The position numbers and the translations under genes are program-made. This document shows positions 45,679-54,273 of a stretch of DNA of 64,000 nt, in pieces (position 1 is the first letter of the stretch; every line of letters starts with the position of its first letter). This DNA comes from Pseudomonas marginalis. Lineage in GTDB: Bacteria > Pseudomonadota > Gammaproteobacteria > Pseudomonadales > Pseudomonadaceae. The DNA lies in the NCBI RefSeq assembly GCF_900105325.1, contig NZ_FNSU01000003.1:1550001-1614000 (forward strand), in the 5' to 3' direction. The notes under the pieces were generated by a model. That model did not search any database. It saw only the letters and a program-made list of their open reading frames with translations, and was not told where the DNA came from.

Positions 45679-46226
45679 AGTGCGATGTCTCTCGTTTTGA
45701 GGGGGCGGCACGGCGCACCGACGCAAATCATCCAGGCCGGCTGGCTGGCCGTGACCACCGAGCGCGCGCCGACCACGCAGCCCTCCTCCAACACGCAACC
45801 GGGGTGGATAAAGGCCTCGGCGGCGACCCACACGTGGTCCTTGATCACAATCTCGCGAGTCACCAGGGGCCGCAGCAGGCTGCGGGTGTCGTGGCTGCCG
45901 GTGCACAGGAAGCTGCGCTGGCTGATGGTGACTTTGGAGCCCAGCGTGATTTTGGCCATGGCGTACACATCGACCCCATCGCCGATGGCGGTGTAGTCGC
46001 CGATCTCCAGGTTCCACGGCGCCCAGATGCTGCACGTGGGCGCGATGCGGCAGCCCACGCCGACCTTGGCGCCAAAGCAGCGCAGCAACCAACGCCGCCA
46101 GTTGTGCAGCATCCAGCGCGGCGTGGGACGAAACAGCAGCTGGTAGACGATGCCCCACAACAGCCGGCGTGCCTTGTTGCTGCGCGGCAGGGTGTCGACG
46201 TACTTGAGTTGCGCGAAGTCGCTCAT
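45675..46226 (-). CDS. WcaF-like sugar O-acyltransferase
   Basis: A 183-residue left-handed beta-helix acyltransferase with hexapeptide repeats (GVGCRIAPTCSIWAPWNLEI, TLGSKVTISQRSFLCTGSHD, HVWVAAEAFIHPGCVLEEGC). The catalytic histidine is likely in CTGSHDTRS. It would acetylate the EPS. The ATG overlaps the pyruvyltransferase stop, and its stop overlaps the nitroreductase start. Confidence 0.87.
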   Translation of the reverse strand: MSDFAQLKYVDTLPRSNKARRLLWGIVYQLLFRPTPRWMLHNWRRWLLRCFGAKVGVGCRIAPTCSIWAPWNLEIGDYTAIGDGVDVYAMAKITLGSKVTISQRSFLCTGSHDTRSLLRPLVTREIVIKDHVWVAAEAFIHPGCVLEEGCVVGARSVVTASQPAWMICVGAPCRPLKTRDIAL

Positions 46227-47386
46227 GGCCGGATCGCCGCCAGTTGTTCCAACAGGTAGCGCTCGCCCACCTGTTGCAGGGCCTGGCGCCGGGCCCGCAC
46301 CGCCACCCAGTCGATGGGCGCCGCGATCAAGGCGTGCACTTGGTCGGCATCGTCTGCCGGCAGGAAGCGTTGCGACAGCTCCAGCTTCTCCAGCAGGTTG
46401 CGCACACGGGCGTTCAGCGAGGCCTTGTTGCCCGGTAACCCCACGGCGATAAACGGCTTCTCGAAAATGATCGCGAACACCGTGGCGTGAAAGGAGTTGG
46501 TCACCACGTAGGCGCTCTCCTTGAGCAACTTGAGCCAATCCTGCGGGCCCACCTGCACGGTCTCGCCGATCTGCCGCCAGCGCCGGTGCGCGTTATACGG
46601 CGAGACAATCGGCCCGGCCACCTGACGCGACAGCGCCTGGGCCACTTCGCGCACGCCCACGCCGGTGCGCAGCGCATAGCAGAACACGTGGCCGGTGCGG
46701 GTCTGGGTGGACGTGGCGAGCAGCGCCGAATAGTCGCGGTGCAGCAGCGTCGGGTCCGGCACGCAGTGGGCAGCCAGCCCCGAGACCTGGTGCACGATGC
46801 TCACCCCGCTCTCCTCGCGCACACTGATCGCCGACAGTTGCTTGAGCAGGCCCTCGGCTTCGGCGTGGTACTGCGGCTCCAGGTATTCCTTGCCGAAACT
46901 CGCGGCGTAGGAAATGCGCCGGATCGCCTTGTCGCAGTCGAAGGCCAGGAAGTACGCCGGGTCGAGGCCGGTCTGGCCCGAGGGGTTCCAGATCTGGTCA
47001 CTGCCGGCCACCAGCAACTGCTGGCCGGCCACCGCCTGGTTGAGCTGGTGGGCGTGGGCGTAGCGCGGCGCCTGGATATTCAGGAAGCGCGTCTTGAACG
47101 CGTGGAACTGGCGCGACTGGGCATTCGGCCCCAGCACCCGGGTTTTCAACGCCAGGGCCTTGAGGTACAGGGCCTTGAGGTTGGCCTTGAGCTGGCGCGG
47201 GTTGAACAGCTGGCGGATCTCGCTGCCATCCTCCACGTAGGCCGGGTGGTAGTTGATCAGGCTTACCTGCAAGCCCTGTTGCTGCAACCAGCGCTGCAAG
47301 GCATAGGCTTGCAGCACCGCGCCGAAGTTTTCGCTGAAGTGGTACGTCAGTATCCCGGCCCTGATGGGGCTAGCAGGTGCGTTCAT
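46223..47386 (-). CDS. polysaccharide pyruvyl transferase family protein
   Basis: A 387-residue protein: MNAPASPIRAGILTYHFSEN FGAVLQAYALQRWL at the N-terminus, QLLVAGSDQIWNPSG, YAASFGKEYL and the C-terminal VTNSFHATVFAIIFEKPFIA. It matches the PS_pyruv_trans family (CsaB-like), which adds ketal-linked pyruvate to surface sugars, giving negative charge. The ATG overlaps the wzy stop by four bases. Confidence 0.88.
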   Translation of the reverse strand: MNAPASPIRAGILTYHFSENFGAVLQAYALQRWLQQQGLQVSLINYHPAYVEDGSEIRQLFNPRQLKANLKALYLKALALKTRVLGPNAQSRQFHAFKTRFLNIQAPRYAHAHQLNQAVAGQQLLVAGSDQIWNPSGQTGLDPAYFLAFDCDKAIRRISYAASFGKEYLEPQYHAEAEGLLKQLSAISVREESGVSIVHQVSGLAAHCVPDPTLLHRDYSALLATSTQTRTGHVFCYALRTGVGVREVAQALSRQVAGPIVSPYNAHRRWRQIGETVQVGPQDWLKLLKESAYVVTNSFHATVFAIIFEKPFIAVGLPGNKASLNARVRNLLEKLELSQRFLPADDADQVHALIAAPIDWVAVRARRQALQQVGERYLLEQLAAIRP

Positions 47387-48558
47387 GATCCAGCCTGTTT
47401 CAGTAAGTAATTGGGGTAAACCGCCTGGCGTGCAGGCGCAGCCTTGTTGAGCAGGCCGATGAACATCGACCACACCAGCAGGTAGCTGCCATCGAACGTG
47501 GTGAAGAACTGGTAGCTGGTCTTGAACGAGAAAATCAGCAGGATCGCCACCACGGCCAGGGATACCGGGCTGCGCGGCAAACCGCTGAACAGCAGGCAAA
47601 ACAGCGCCACGCCGAGCACCCCCAGCTTGGCGGTCACGCCCCAGTAGCCGTTCTCGATATCGAACTTGGAGTTCTCGAACCAGCGCTCGTCATTGGTGGG
47701 CACGCCGGGGGTCAATTGCTTGGCCAGGCCATTGCCCAGGAACACCGTGGCCGGGTTGTCGAGAAACGACTCCTTGGCATGGGCGATCTCGAACGCACGG
47801 GTTACGTCCTCGCCCTTCTCCTCGAACAGGTAAGTGGCAAAGCGCGACACCGCCAAGGGGCTGGCATAGAACGTCAGCGTGCCCAGCGCGCCGATGGCCA
47901 CCACCAGCACCGCCAACGACTTGAGCTTGCGCTGGGTAATCGCCGACAACAGGATCATCACCGCCATCGCCGCGAGGATGGTCTTGGACCCGGCCGCCAG
48001 CAACGTGACCGCGAGGATCAGCATCAAGCCGACCCTGCGCTGGCAACAGGCATAGAAAAACAGCAGCACCGCCGAGCTGGTGGGAAACAACATGATCCGC
48101 CCGACTTCGTCGCTGGACTTGGACGCGGCGTTGGTCAGGTCGATGCCCACGCCATACAGGCTGACCTGCAGCAACTGGCCAAGGGCGAAGATGTAGATGA
48201 TGCGTTCGAGGATGCGCCGGTAGTTGACGCTATGGGCCAGCGCGATTTTTTCCACATTGGCCAACACATAGCTGTACCCGGCCAGCAGCAGCACAAAATA
48301 GAAAAACGGAATGCCGGAACGCAGGAACTGGTACAGCGAGATATTCGCCCCACTGCTCACCAATACCTGCAACACACTGGACGCGACCACCAGCGCCAGC
48401 AATGGCAGCGCGCGGGTAAAGCCACGCGCCGCGTACACCACGAACGGCAGCAACAGCAGCAGTGCCAAGGGTTGCGAGAGGTTGTTGCTCAGCGCCAGGG
48501 GCAAGGCGAAGAACGTCAGCGGCAGGTAGAGGGTCAGGCGCGCCTGGGACAGCATCAT
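47383..48558 (-). CDS. wzy: Wzy-like EPS polymerase
   Basis: A 391-residue integral membrane protein with about ten hydrophobic segments and a large loop between the later ones (ENSKFDIENGYWGVTAKLGV), typical of Wzy/O-antigen polymerase-like proteins. These proteins vary greatly in sequence, so the call rests on topology and on position between Wzx and the decorating enzymes. GGAGG lies 7 bases before the ATG; the start overlaps the wzx stop. Confidence 0.8.
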   Translation of the reverse strand: MMLSQARLTLYLPLTFFALPLALSNNLSQPLALLLLLPFVVYAARGFTRALPLLALVVASSVLQVLVSSGANISLYQFLRSGIPFFYFVLLLAGYSYVLANVEKIALAHSVNYRRILERIIYIFALGQLLQVSLYGVGIDLTNAASKSSDEVGRIMLFPTSSAVLLFFYACCQRRVGLMLILAVTLLAAGSKTILAAMAVMILLSAITQRKLKSLAVLVVAIGALGTLTFYASPLAVSRFATYLFEEKGEDVTRAFEIAHAKESFLDNPATVFLGNGLAKQLTPGVPTNDERWFENSKFDIENGYWGVTAKLGVLGVALFCLLFSGLPRSPVSLAVVAILLIFSFKTSYQFFTTFDGSYLLVWSMFIGLLNKAAPARQAVYPNYLLKQAGS

Positions 48559-49874
48559 GGGCCGACCTCCCCCACGCGAATCACCCGCAGGTACACCAAC
48601 ACCACCAGTTCCGGCAGCGACAGCAACAGCGACGCGCCCAGCAGCGGATCGATGTGCTCCTTGCATGCCAGCCACAGCAGCAAGGCCATCACGCTGCTTA
48701 CGGCATAGATCACTGAGGTGAGGGTGTGGCGATTGGTGGAAATCAGCATCGCCGCGAGGATGAACCAGGCCACATTCAAAATCGTATGGGAGCCGATCAG
48801 CGCCAATGACAGGCGATCGACCTGCACCAGGCCATGGCTCCACAGCAGGATGACCTGCGGCCCGGCCCAGATCCCGGCGACATACACCAGCAGGCACAGG
48901 CCCAGTACCAGGGAGCTGGCGCGCTGGGTAAAGCGTCGTGCCTGTTCGAACTCGCCGCGCCCGGCCAGCCGTGAGATCTCCGGGGTCAGGGCGTTGCTGC
49001 AGGTGATGCCCAACTGGATGATCAGGCGCATCAGGGTGCGCGCCATGGTGTAACCCACCACCACCGCCGGGCCGGCGATCTGGTTGAGCACTTGCAGGCC
49101 GCCTTGCAGGGTGATCGCCTGCGCCAGCGGGATCGCCGCGCTGCCCAGCGCCGGTTTCCAGATACCACGGAACTCGGCCCAGGACGCCGACGCCAGCCCC
49201 AGCAGCGGCCAGGGTGAAATCCGCCGCACAAACAGGGTCACCAGCACCAGGAACAGCACCTGGCTGAAAAACATGCCCTGGGCCAATTGCAGTTCGGAGC
49301 CACCCAGCAGCAGTACGACGATGGACAGCACAATGTCCAGGGTCCTGCGGTTGGCCATGATAAAGACGCCGCCGACGGTTCTGTCGATGGTGCGAAACCA
49401 GGCGTCGATCGGCCCACCCAGCAAGCGCGTGCACAGGTAGCCGGACATGAATAACACCACCAGGCCGGCTTGCTCGGCGGTCAAGGTCTTGAGCCCGAGC
49501 AGTGACACCCAGTCGAGCCACTGGCCCAATGTCAGGGCGAATACCAGCACCAGCGCCACCACCGCCAGGGTAAAGGCCAGCGCGGTCTGCACACTGCGTC
49601 GCGCCCCCGGCACATCGCCCTGGCTCGCACGCAGCGTGGCGCTGGTGGCCGACGCCTGGGCCACCCCCAGGTCCAGCAGGCTGAGCATCGACGGAATGCC
49701 GGTGAGCACCAGCCAATCGGCATAGCGCCCGGTGCCCCAGGCGTGCAGGAAGAACGGCACCAGCACCAGTTGCGCCGCCAGCGTCACCAGTTGGGTGTAG
49801 CCGTAGCTCAGCACGTTGAGGCGAAACCGTCGCGACAACGAGCGCGGCATTTCAAGCACTTTGCTCATGGTCAT
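48555..49874 (-). CDS. wzx: Wzx-type polysaccharide flippase
   Basis: A 439-residue MOP-superfamily transporter with about twelve membrane segments. The opening LNVLSYGYTQLVTLAAQLVL and GVAQASATSATLRASQGD resemble oligosaccharide flippases. It would turn the lipid-linked repeat unit across the inner membrane for Wzy. ATG at 49874 shares one base with the wzc stop; MSKVLEMPRSL two codons later is an alternative. Confidence 0.86.
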   Translation of the reverse strand: MTMSKVLEMPRSLSRRFRLNVLSYGYTQLVTLAAQLVLVPFFLHAWGTGRYADWLVLTGIPSMLSLLDLGVAQASATSATLRASQGDVPGARRSVQTALAFTLAVVALVLVFALTLGQWLDWVSLLGLKTLTAEQAGLVVLFMSGYLCTRLLGGPIDAWFRTIDRTVGGVFIMANRRTLDIVLSIVVLLLGGSELQLAQGMFFSQVLFLVLVTLFVRRISPWPLLGLASASWAEFRGIWKPALGSAAIPLAQAITLQGGLQVLNQIAGPAVVVGYTMARTLMRLIIQLGITCSNALTPEISRLAGRGEFEQARRFTQRASSLVLGLCLLVYVAGIWAGPQVILLWSHGLVQVDRLSLALIGSHTILNVAWFILAAMLISTNRHTLTSVIYAVSSVMALLLWLACKEHIDPLLGASLLLSLPELVVLVYLRVIRVGEVGP

Positions 49875-52093
49875 CAGGCCTTGTCGGACTGATAGGCGTA
49901 GCTGTAGTAGCCGTAGTCGCCATAGCCGTAGCTGGCGGACCGGCGTTTTTCCACACCATTGAAGATCGCACCCTTGAGCTCGATGCCGTTCTGATGGAAG
50001 CGGCGCAGGGTCAACTCGATCTCCTTCGCCGAGTTCACGCCAAAACGGGTGACCATCAGGCTGGTGCCGGCCTGGCGCCCGACAATCGCGGCGTCGGTCA
50101 CCGCCAGCAATGGCGGCGTGTCGATGATCACCAGGTCATAGCGCTCGCTGACTTCGGCCAGCAACGCGGCGAAGTTGGGGTGCATCAGCAGTTCAGACGG
50201 GTTGGGCGGGATCTGCCCACGGCCGATGAAATCGAAGCGCTCCACGGCGGTCGGGTGAATCGCTTCCTGCAGATCACAGCGCTTGGCGAGCAGGTCGGAC
50301 AACCCCGCCTCCACCGCCTTGCCGAGCATCTTGTGCAAGTAGCCCTTGCGCATGTCGGCATCGATCAACAGCACGCGCTGGCCCGACTGCGCGACAATCG
50401 CCGCCAGGTTGGCCGAGACAAACGTCTTGCCCACCTCGGGGCTCGGGCCGGTGATCATCAGGCGGTTGTTCCTGGCCTCGAGCATGGCGAAGTGCAGGCT
50501 GGTGCGCAGGCTGCGCATGGCTTCCATCACCAGGTCATGGGGGTGATTGACCGCCAGCAGCGACGGCGCGCCGGAACGCCCCTTGGCCGCGTTGGTTTCC
50601 TCGGCCTTTTGCAACAGGCTGAAGGGGATCGAGGCGTACACCGGCAGGCCGAGTTTCTCGATCTCATCCGGGCTTTCCAGGCCACGGTTGAGCAGGCTGC
50701 GTACCAGTACGATGCCTACCGAGAGCATGCCGCCGAGCAGCATCGCCAGCAGCACCACGATGACCTTGCGCGGCGCCACAGGCTTGGCCAGGTTGACGTC
50801 GGCACTGTCGATCAGGCGCACGTTGCCCACGGTGCCGGCGCGCATCACGTCGAGTTCCTGGGAGCGGTTGAGCAACTGGGTGTAGATCTCGGTGCCCACT
50901 TGCACGTCGCGGGTCAGGCTGAGCAATTCCTGCTGGGTCGTGGGCAAGCCTTCGACGCGCTTGGTCATCTGCGCCTGCTTGGCATTAAGTTCCGCCAGCT
51001 TGGCGATCAAGGCGCGATATGCCGGGTGCTGGGGGGTGAATTTGCGGTCCATCTCGGCCTGTTGCAGCTTGAGTTCGGAGATGCCGGTGTCCAGGGCCAC
51101 CACCTGGTCGAGCACGGCCTTGGCTTCGAGGCTGATGTCGATGGATTTGCTGCGGGTCTGGAAGCGGTTCAAGGCGTTCTCAGCCTTCTCCAGGTCGCGC
51201 CGCACCTGGGGCAACTGGTCATTGAGGAACGACAGGCTCTGCGCCGCTTCGGCCGAGGTGCGGTCGACGTTCTGCTTCACATACAGGTTGGCGATTTCAT
51301 TCAGCGTTCGCACCGCCAGGGCCGGGCGCGTGCTCTCCAGGGACAGGCTGATGATGCCCGACTCCTTGCCGCGTTCGATCACGGTGAGCAGGTCCTGGTA
51401 GTCGGCCACCGCGTCCAGGCGCGGCTTGCGCACGATCTTGAAATGCGCGCCCGGATTGGCCCGCAGCTCCTTGACCAGCACCTCGACGCCCTCGGCGGCA
51501 AACGGCACGCCGACGCTTCCTGCGGCGATCTCGACGCCGTCCTCATCAAATAACGTGTAGGCCTGGGCCTCGCCGGCCACCAGTACCAGGGTGGTCCCGA
51601 GCAACGCCGTCGGCAGGTTCAAGCGGCTCAGCGCCAGGGCCTCGCCTCCCGCCGAGTAGCGATTGAAACCGAACAGCGGCGGCGCAATATCGCCCTTGTG
51701 TTCAGGCACATAACGCCGCGCGAGGAAGCCACCGATCAACGGAAAATGCTGGGGCGTGATGGTGATGTCCAGCGCCAGGGTATCGACGGTCTTGCCAATG
51801 ATGGTGCGCGACTTGATCAGCTCGATCTCGGTCACCGCCGGCGATTCCTTGCCCAGCAGGCTGCTGACGTCGGAGAAACCGAGCATGTCGTTCTTCTTCG
51901 GCTCCACCTGGATCAACGCATTCGCCTGGAACACCGGCGCCGACAGAATGGCGTAGGCGGCACCGATCAGCATGCAGGTGCCGGTGATCCCGGCGATCAG
52001 CCATTTGTGATCGATCAGGTTGCCGAGCATGCCGAGCACATCGATCTCGTCACGGTGAGGGCTTTCAGGGGAAGCGTTCTGGGGTGAATACAT
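49874..52093 (-). CDS. wzc: Wzc-type polysaccharide co-polymerase and tyrosine autokinase
   Basis: A 739-residue inner-membrane protein: Wzz domain with two membrane helices (LIAGITGTCMLIGAAYAILS and VLLAMLLGGMLSVGIVLV), long coiled periplasmic part, and a C-terminal BY-kinase domain (Walker A MITGPSPEVGKTFVSANLA, Walker A' VLLIDADMRKG, YDLVIIDTPPLL). The C-terminus has a tyrosine cluster (YGYGDYGYYSYAYQ) as expected for autophosphorylation. With Wzb it controls chain length and export. Confidence 0.94.
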   Translation of the reverse strand: MYSPQNASPESPHRDEIDVLGMLGNLIDHKWLIAGITGTCMLIGAAYAILSAPVFQANALIQVEPKKNDMLGFSDVSSLLGKESPAVTEIELIKSRTIIGKTVDTLALDITITPQHFPLIGGFLARRYVPEHKGDIAPPLFGFNRYSAGGEALALSRLNLPTALLGTTLVLVAGEAQAYTLFDEDGVEIAAGSVGVPFAAEGVEVLVKELRANPGAHFKIVRKPRLDAVADYQDLLTVIERGKESGIISLSLESTRPALAVRTLNEIANLYVKQNVDRTSAEAAQSLSFLNDQLPQVRRDLEKAENALNRFQTRSKSIDISLEAKAVLDQVVALDTGISELKLQQAEMDRKFTPQHPAYRALIAKLAELNAKQAQMTKRVEGLPTTQQELLSLTRDVQVGTEIYTQLLNRSQELDVMRAGTVGNVRLIDSADVNLAKPVAPRKVIVVLLAMLLGGMLSVGIVLVRSLLNRGLESPDEIEKLGLPVYASIPFSLLQKAEETNAAKGRSGAPSLLAVNHPHDLVMEAMRSLRTSLHFAMLEARNNRLMITGPSPEVGKTFVSANLAAIVAQSGQRVLLIDADMRKGYLHKMLGKAVEAGLSDLLAKRCDLQEAIHPTAVERFDFIGRGQIPPNPSELLMHPNFAALLAEVSERYDLVIIDTPPLLAVTDAAIVGRQAGTSLMVTRFGVNSAKEIELTLRRFHQNGIELKGAIFNGVEKRRSASYGYGDYGYYSYAYQSDKA

Positions 52094-52134
52094 AAATCGC
52101 GTCTTCGTCCTTGCAATCGTTTAAAGAGGGAGCG

Positions 52135-52575
52135 TCAGCGCGCCAGGCGCTGGGCCCAGGCCTGTGCGGCCTGTTCGATCAAGGCATAGGCCTGCACAAA
52201 GGCGGGCTTGCCCTGGCGATAGGGGTCGGTGATCTCGCGATCGTGCTGCCACTTGCCCAACAGGAACACCTTGCCCCGTGCCTCGGGGGCGAGGTCGAGC
52301 ACGCCGTCGATGTGCCGTTGTTCCATCACCAGGATCAGGTCGGCCTCACTCACGGCGCCGGCGTCGAGTTGCCGGGCCCTGTGCACCTGGGGCACATGCC
52401 CGTGCTCCGCCAGCACCTGCCCGGCCAGGGGCTCCAGCGGATGGTCACGCAAGGCCGCCAGGCCCGCCGAACTCACCTGGATCCCGGAAGGTGCAAGCGC
52501 AGCACCCAGCAAGTGTTCCGCCGTGGGGCTGCGGCAGATGTTGCCGATGCACACAATCAATATCTTTTTGAACAA
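52135..52575 (-). CDS. wzb: low-molecular-weight tyrosine phosphatase (Wzb)
   Basis: A 146-residue LMW-PTP with the signature C9-I-G-N-I-C-R15-S (VCIGNICRSP) and the general acid in EITDPYRQG. It dephosphorylates the Wzc tyrosine cluster. The start is taken as TTG at 52575: GGGAGG is 5 bases upstream and family starts read MFKKILIVC. The in-frame GTG at 52599 would add a non-conserved leader. First gene of the leftward EPS run. Confidence 0.9.
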   Translation of the reverse strand: MFKKILIVCIGNICRSPTAEHLLGAALAPSGIQVSSAGLAALRDHPLEPLAGQVLAEHGHVPQVHRARQLDAGAVSEADLILVMEQRHIDGVLDLAPEARGKVFLLGKWQHDREITDPYRQGKPAFVQAYALIEQAAQAWAQRLAR

Positions 52576-52805
52576 GGCAACCTCCCACGCACCGCACACT
52601 TATTCTTCGGCAAAAGGGACGACCTTATTTAATGAGCTGCAACTAACGACCGAGTAATTATGACCACAGCCTACAAACCGAGACCATCTATCGCGCAAGA
52701 CAAAAAATAACAATCCCGGTATTGACCGACTAAAACTAACATTCCGGTATTTTTGCACCGCCCCATAATAAAGTGCGATTTGAATGCACCAGACAGGGGA
52801 CGGCC
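52576..52805. promoter_or_regulatory. divergent promoter region of the main EPS run
   Basis: 230 bases between wzb and the gene at 52806. The decamer TCCCGGTATT (52714-52723) recurs as TTCCGGTATT (52742-52751), 28 bases apart on the same strand, with AT-rich sequence beside it. These could be sites for an EPS regulator. Confidence 0.5.
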
Positions 52806-53114
52806 ATGAACACGTCAAAGTTATTGGTAGAGCGTATTGGCCTATTTCCTTCTTCGGGAAATATTCATGTGGAAGTGCATGATTCAACCCATGTCGTCGA
52901 ACGCCTGCAGGTGCTGTATGCGGATAACTCACTGGACAGCGACGCGTCCGGCGCCGGGTTTTCCATGGTGTTCGCCGACTGGCGCTTCAAGTTGCAGGTC
53001 AGTGACCCGTTGTCGGTGTGCCTGTGCGTGGAAAGTCGCGGCGACAGCCAGTTCATGCAGGTCAAGACGGCCGAACTGCTGGCCAATATCTGCGGCACCG
53101 AGGAGCGGCCATGA
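52806..53114 (+). CDS. unrecognised 102-residue protein beside the EPS locus
   Basis: A 102-residue protein (MNTSKLLVERIGLFPSSGNI...) without signal peptide or membrane segment; a mixed strand/helix composition with VFADWRFKLQVSDPLSVCLC. No family recognised. GGGGA lies before the ATG. Its stop overlaps the next start (ATGA), and it diverges from wzb, so it is probably read from the shared region. It is convergent with nothing on its right except through the next gene. Confidence 0.65.
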   Translation: MNTSKLLVERIGLFPSSGNIHVEVHDSTHVVERLQVLYADNSLDSDASGAGFSMVFADWRFKLQVSDPLSVCLCVESRGDSQFMQVKTAELLANICGTEERP

Positions 53115-53443
53115 GCCTGTGGGCGGGCTTGAGACGCGGCTATGCGTTGCGCAGGCTGACGGGGATGTTCGAGGGGTTTGCCGAACCGGTGCAGGGCGCG
53201 CAGTACCAGCGCAACACCCGGGCCATCGGCCATTGGCTGGACCTGTTGCGCGGCAGCTCCCCCCAGCAGATCACCCATGCGCTGTTCCAGCAGATGAAAC
53301 GCGCGCGGCGCCGTGGCAATGCGCAACGGTTCAACGCGCAGACCACCCTGCTGGCGCTGATGGTGGAAAGCAACCTGGCGCTGGACCTGGCGACCTACTC
53401 GGCCTTCCTGTGCGCGGTTTCCAGGCGCCAGGCAGGCTCCTGA
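53111..53443 (+). CDS. unrecognised 110-residue basic protein
   Basis: A 110-residue protein, MSLWAGLRRGYALRRLTGMF..., strongly basic and helical, with QQITHALFQQMKRARRRGNA. No family recognised. It overlaps the preceding gene by four bases, so the two are a pair. Its last 49 bases overlap, antisense, the end of the PAP2 gene. Confidence 0.6.
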   Translation: MSLWAGLRRGYALRRLTGMFEGFAEPVQGAQYQRNTRAIGHWLDLLRGSSPQQITHALFQQMKRARRRGNAQRFNAQTTLLALMVESNLALDLATYSAFLCAVSRRQAGS

Positions 53444-54015
53444 TGGGCCTGGTCGGCACCTGAGAGGGTCACTGCGACGCGGTTGAGCAGCCACTCCGCG
53501 TTGTACTTGGGCACCAGCCCACAGACCAGCAAAAACACCAGCCCGCCGCCGATGAACACGGGGGATACCTTGATGGGCGCGGCATCAATACGCCACAGGA
53601 ACACACTGGCCGCTGTCGCACCCAGTGCGGCACCGGCCAGGGCTTCATTCAGCGGATGTATATAAGGCGCGACACAATAAGCACTGAACCCGATACTTAT
53701 CACTAACCCCACCAACGCCGCCGGCCAGCGCCAGGCCAGATTGAACTGGCGGGCCAGCAAACTCGTTGCCACCGTGACCATCAAACAGGTGTTCATGGCA
53801 TGGCCACTTATTACAGCAATATCCAAGTGCTGGAAGGATAAGCCCCAACCTTTAAACAGCAACTTGCTGGCCGCCACGATCGAATAAGTAATACCCAGCG
53901 TTATTATCCAGGCCCGCAATGCCCACGGCGTGGAATACCTTAACCAGACAGCAATCATCAGTGCGGCCGGAATCATGACGGTAATGCCGCCATATTGCGC
54001 AAGTTCTGCCCGCAT
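53395..54015 (-). CDS. PAP2-family membrane phosphatase
   Basis: A 206-residue membrane protein with about six hydrophobic helices. Partial PAP2 motifs are seen: KLLFKGWGLSF, ISGHAMNT for the SGH motif, and YIHPLNEALAGA for the last histidine motif, where the usual R preceding the H motif is not obvious. Members dephosphorylate lipid phosphates such as undecaprenyl pyrophosphate, so a link to recycling of the EPS lipid carrier is plausible. ATG at 54015 is preferred over GTG at 54018. Confidence 0.72.
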   Translation of the reverse strand: MRAELAQYGGITVMIPAALMIAVWLRYSTPWALRAWIITLGITYSIVAASKLLFKGWGLSFQHLDIAVISGHAMNTCLMVTVATSLLARQFNLAWRWPAALVGLVISIGFSAYCVAPYIHPLNEALAGAALGATAASVFLWRIDAAPIKVSPVFIGGGLVFLLVCGLVPKYNAEWLLNRVAVTLSGADQAHQEPAWRLETAHRKAE

Positions 54016-54130
54016 CACTGCTTAACCTTCGAGGTGCCGTTTTCGGCGCTCATCAGACCTCAGGCCCAAAAAAAACACAACGTTATCTAGCGTCAGCAAC
54101 ACCTGCAAAATGCAATTTACTGATTACTAC

Positions 54131-54150
54131 ATACAGATATGATTCTGTAT
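54131..54150. promoter_or_regulatory. inverted repeat upstream of the LLM monooxygenase
   Basis: ATACAGA and TCTGTAT are perfect 7-base arms around a 6-base centre in an AT-rich stretch, about 120 bases before the gene at 54274. It has the shape of a LysR-type or other dimeric operator. Confidence 0.45.
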
Positions 54151-54273
54151 TTTAATAATTAGGTTAGAACCAAACGGCATTTTACACAGGCTGTCGCGGC
54201 CCCTACCGTGGACGAGCATGACCGACCCCCTGCCCGGCGGAGGTACTCACTCCCTACTCGACAAGGACAGACC

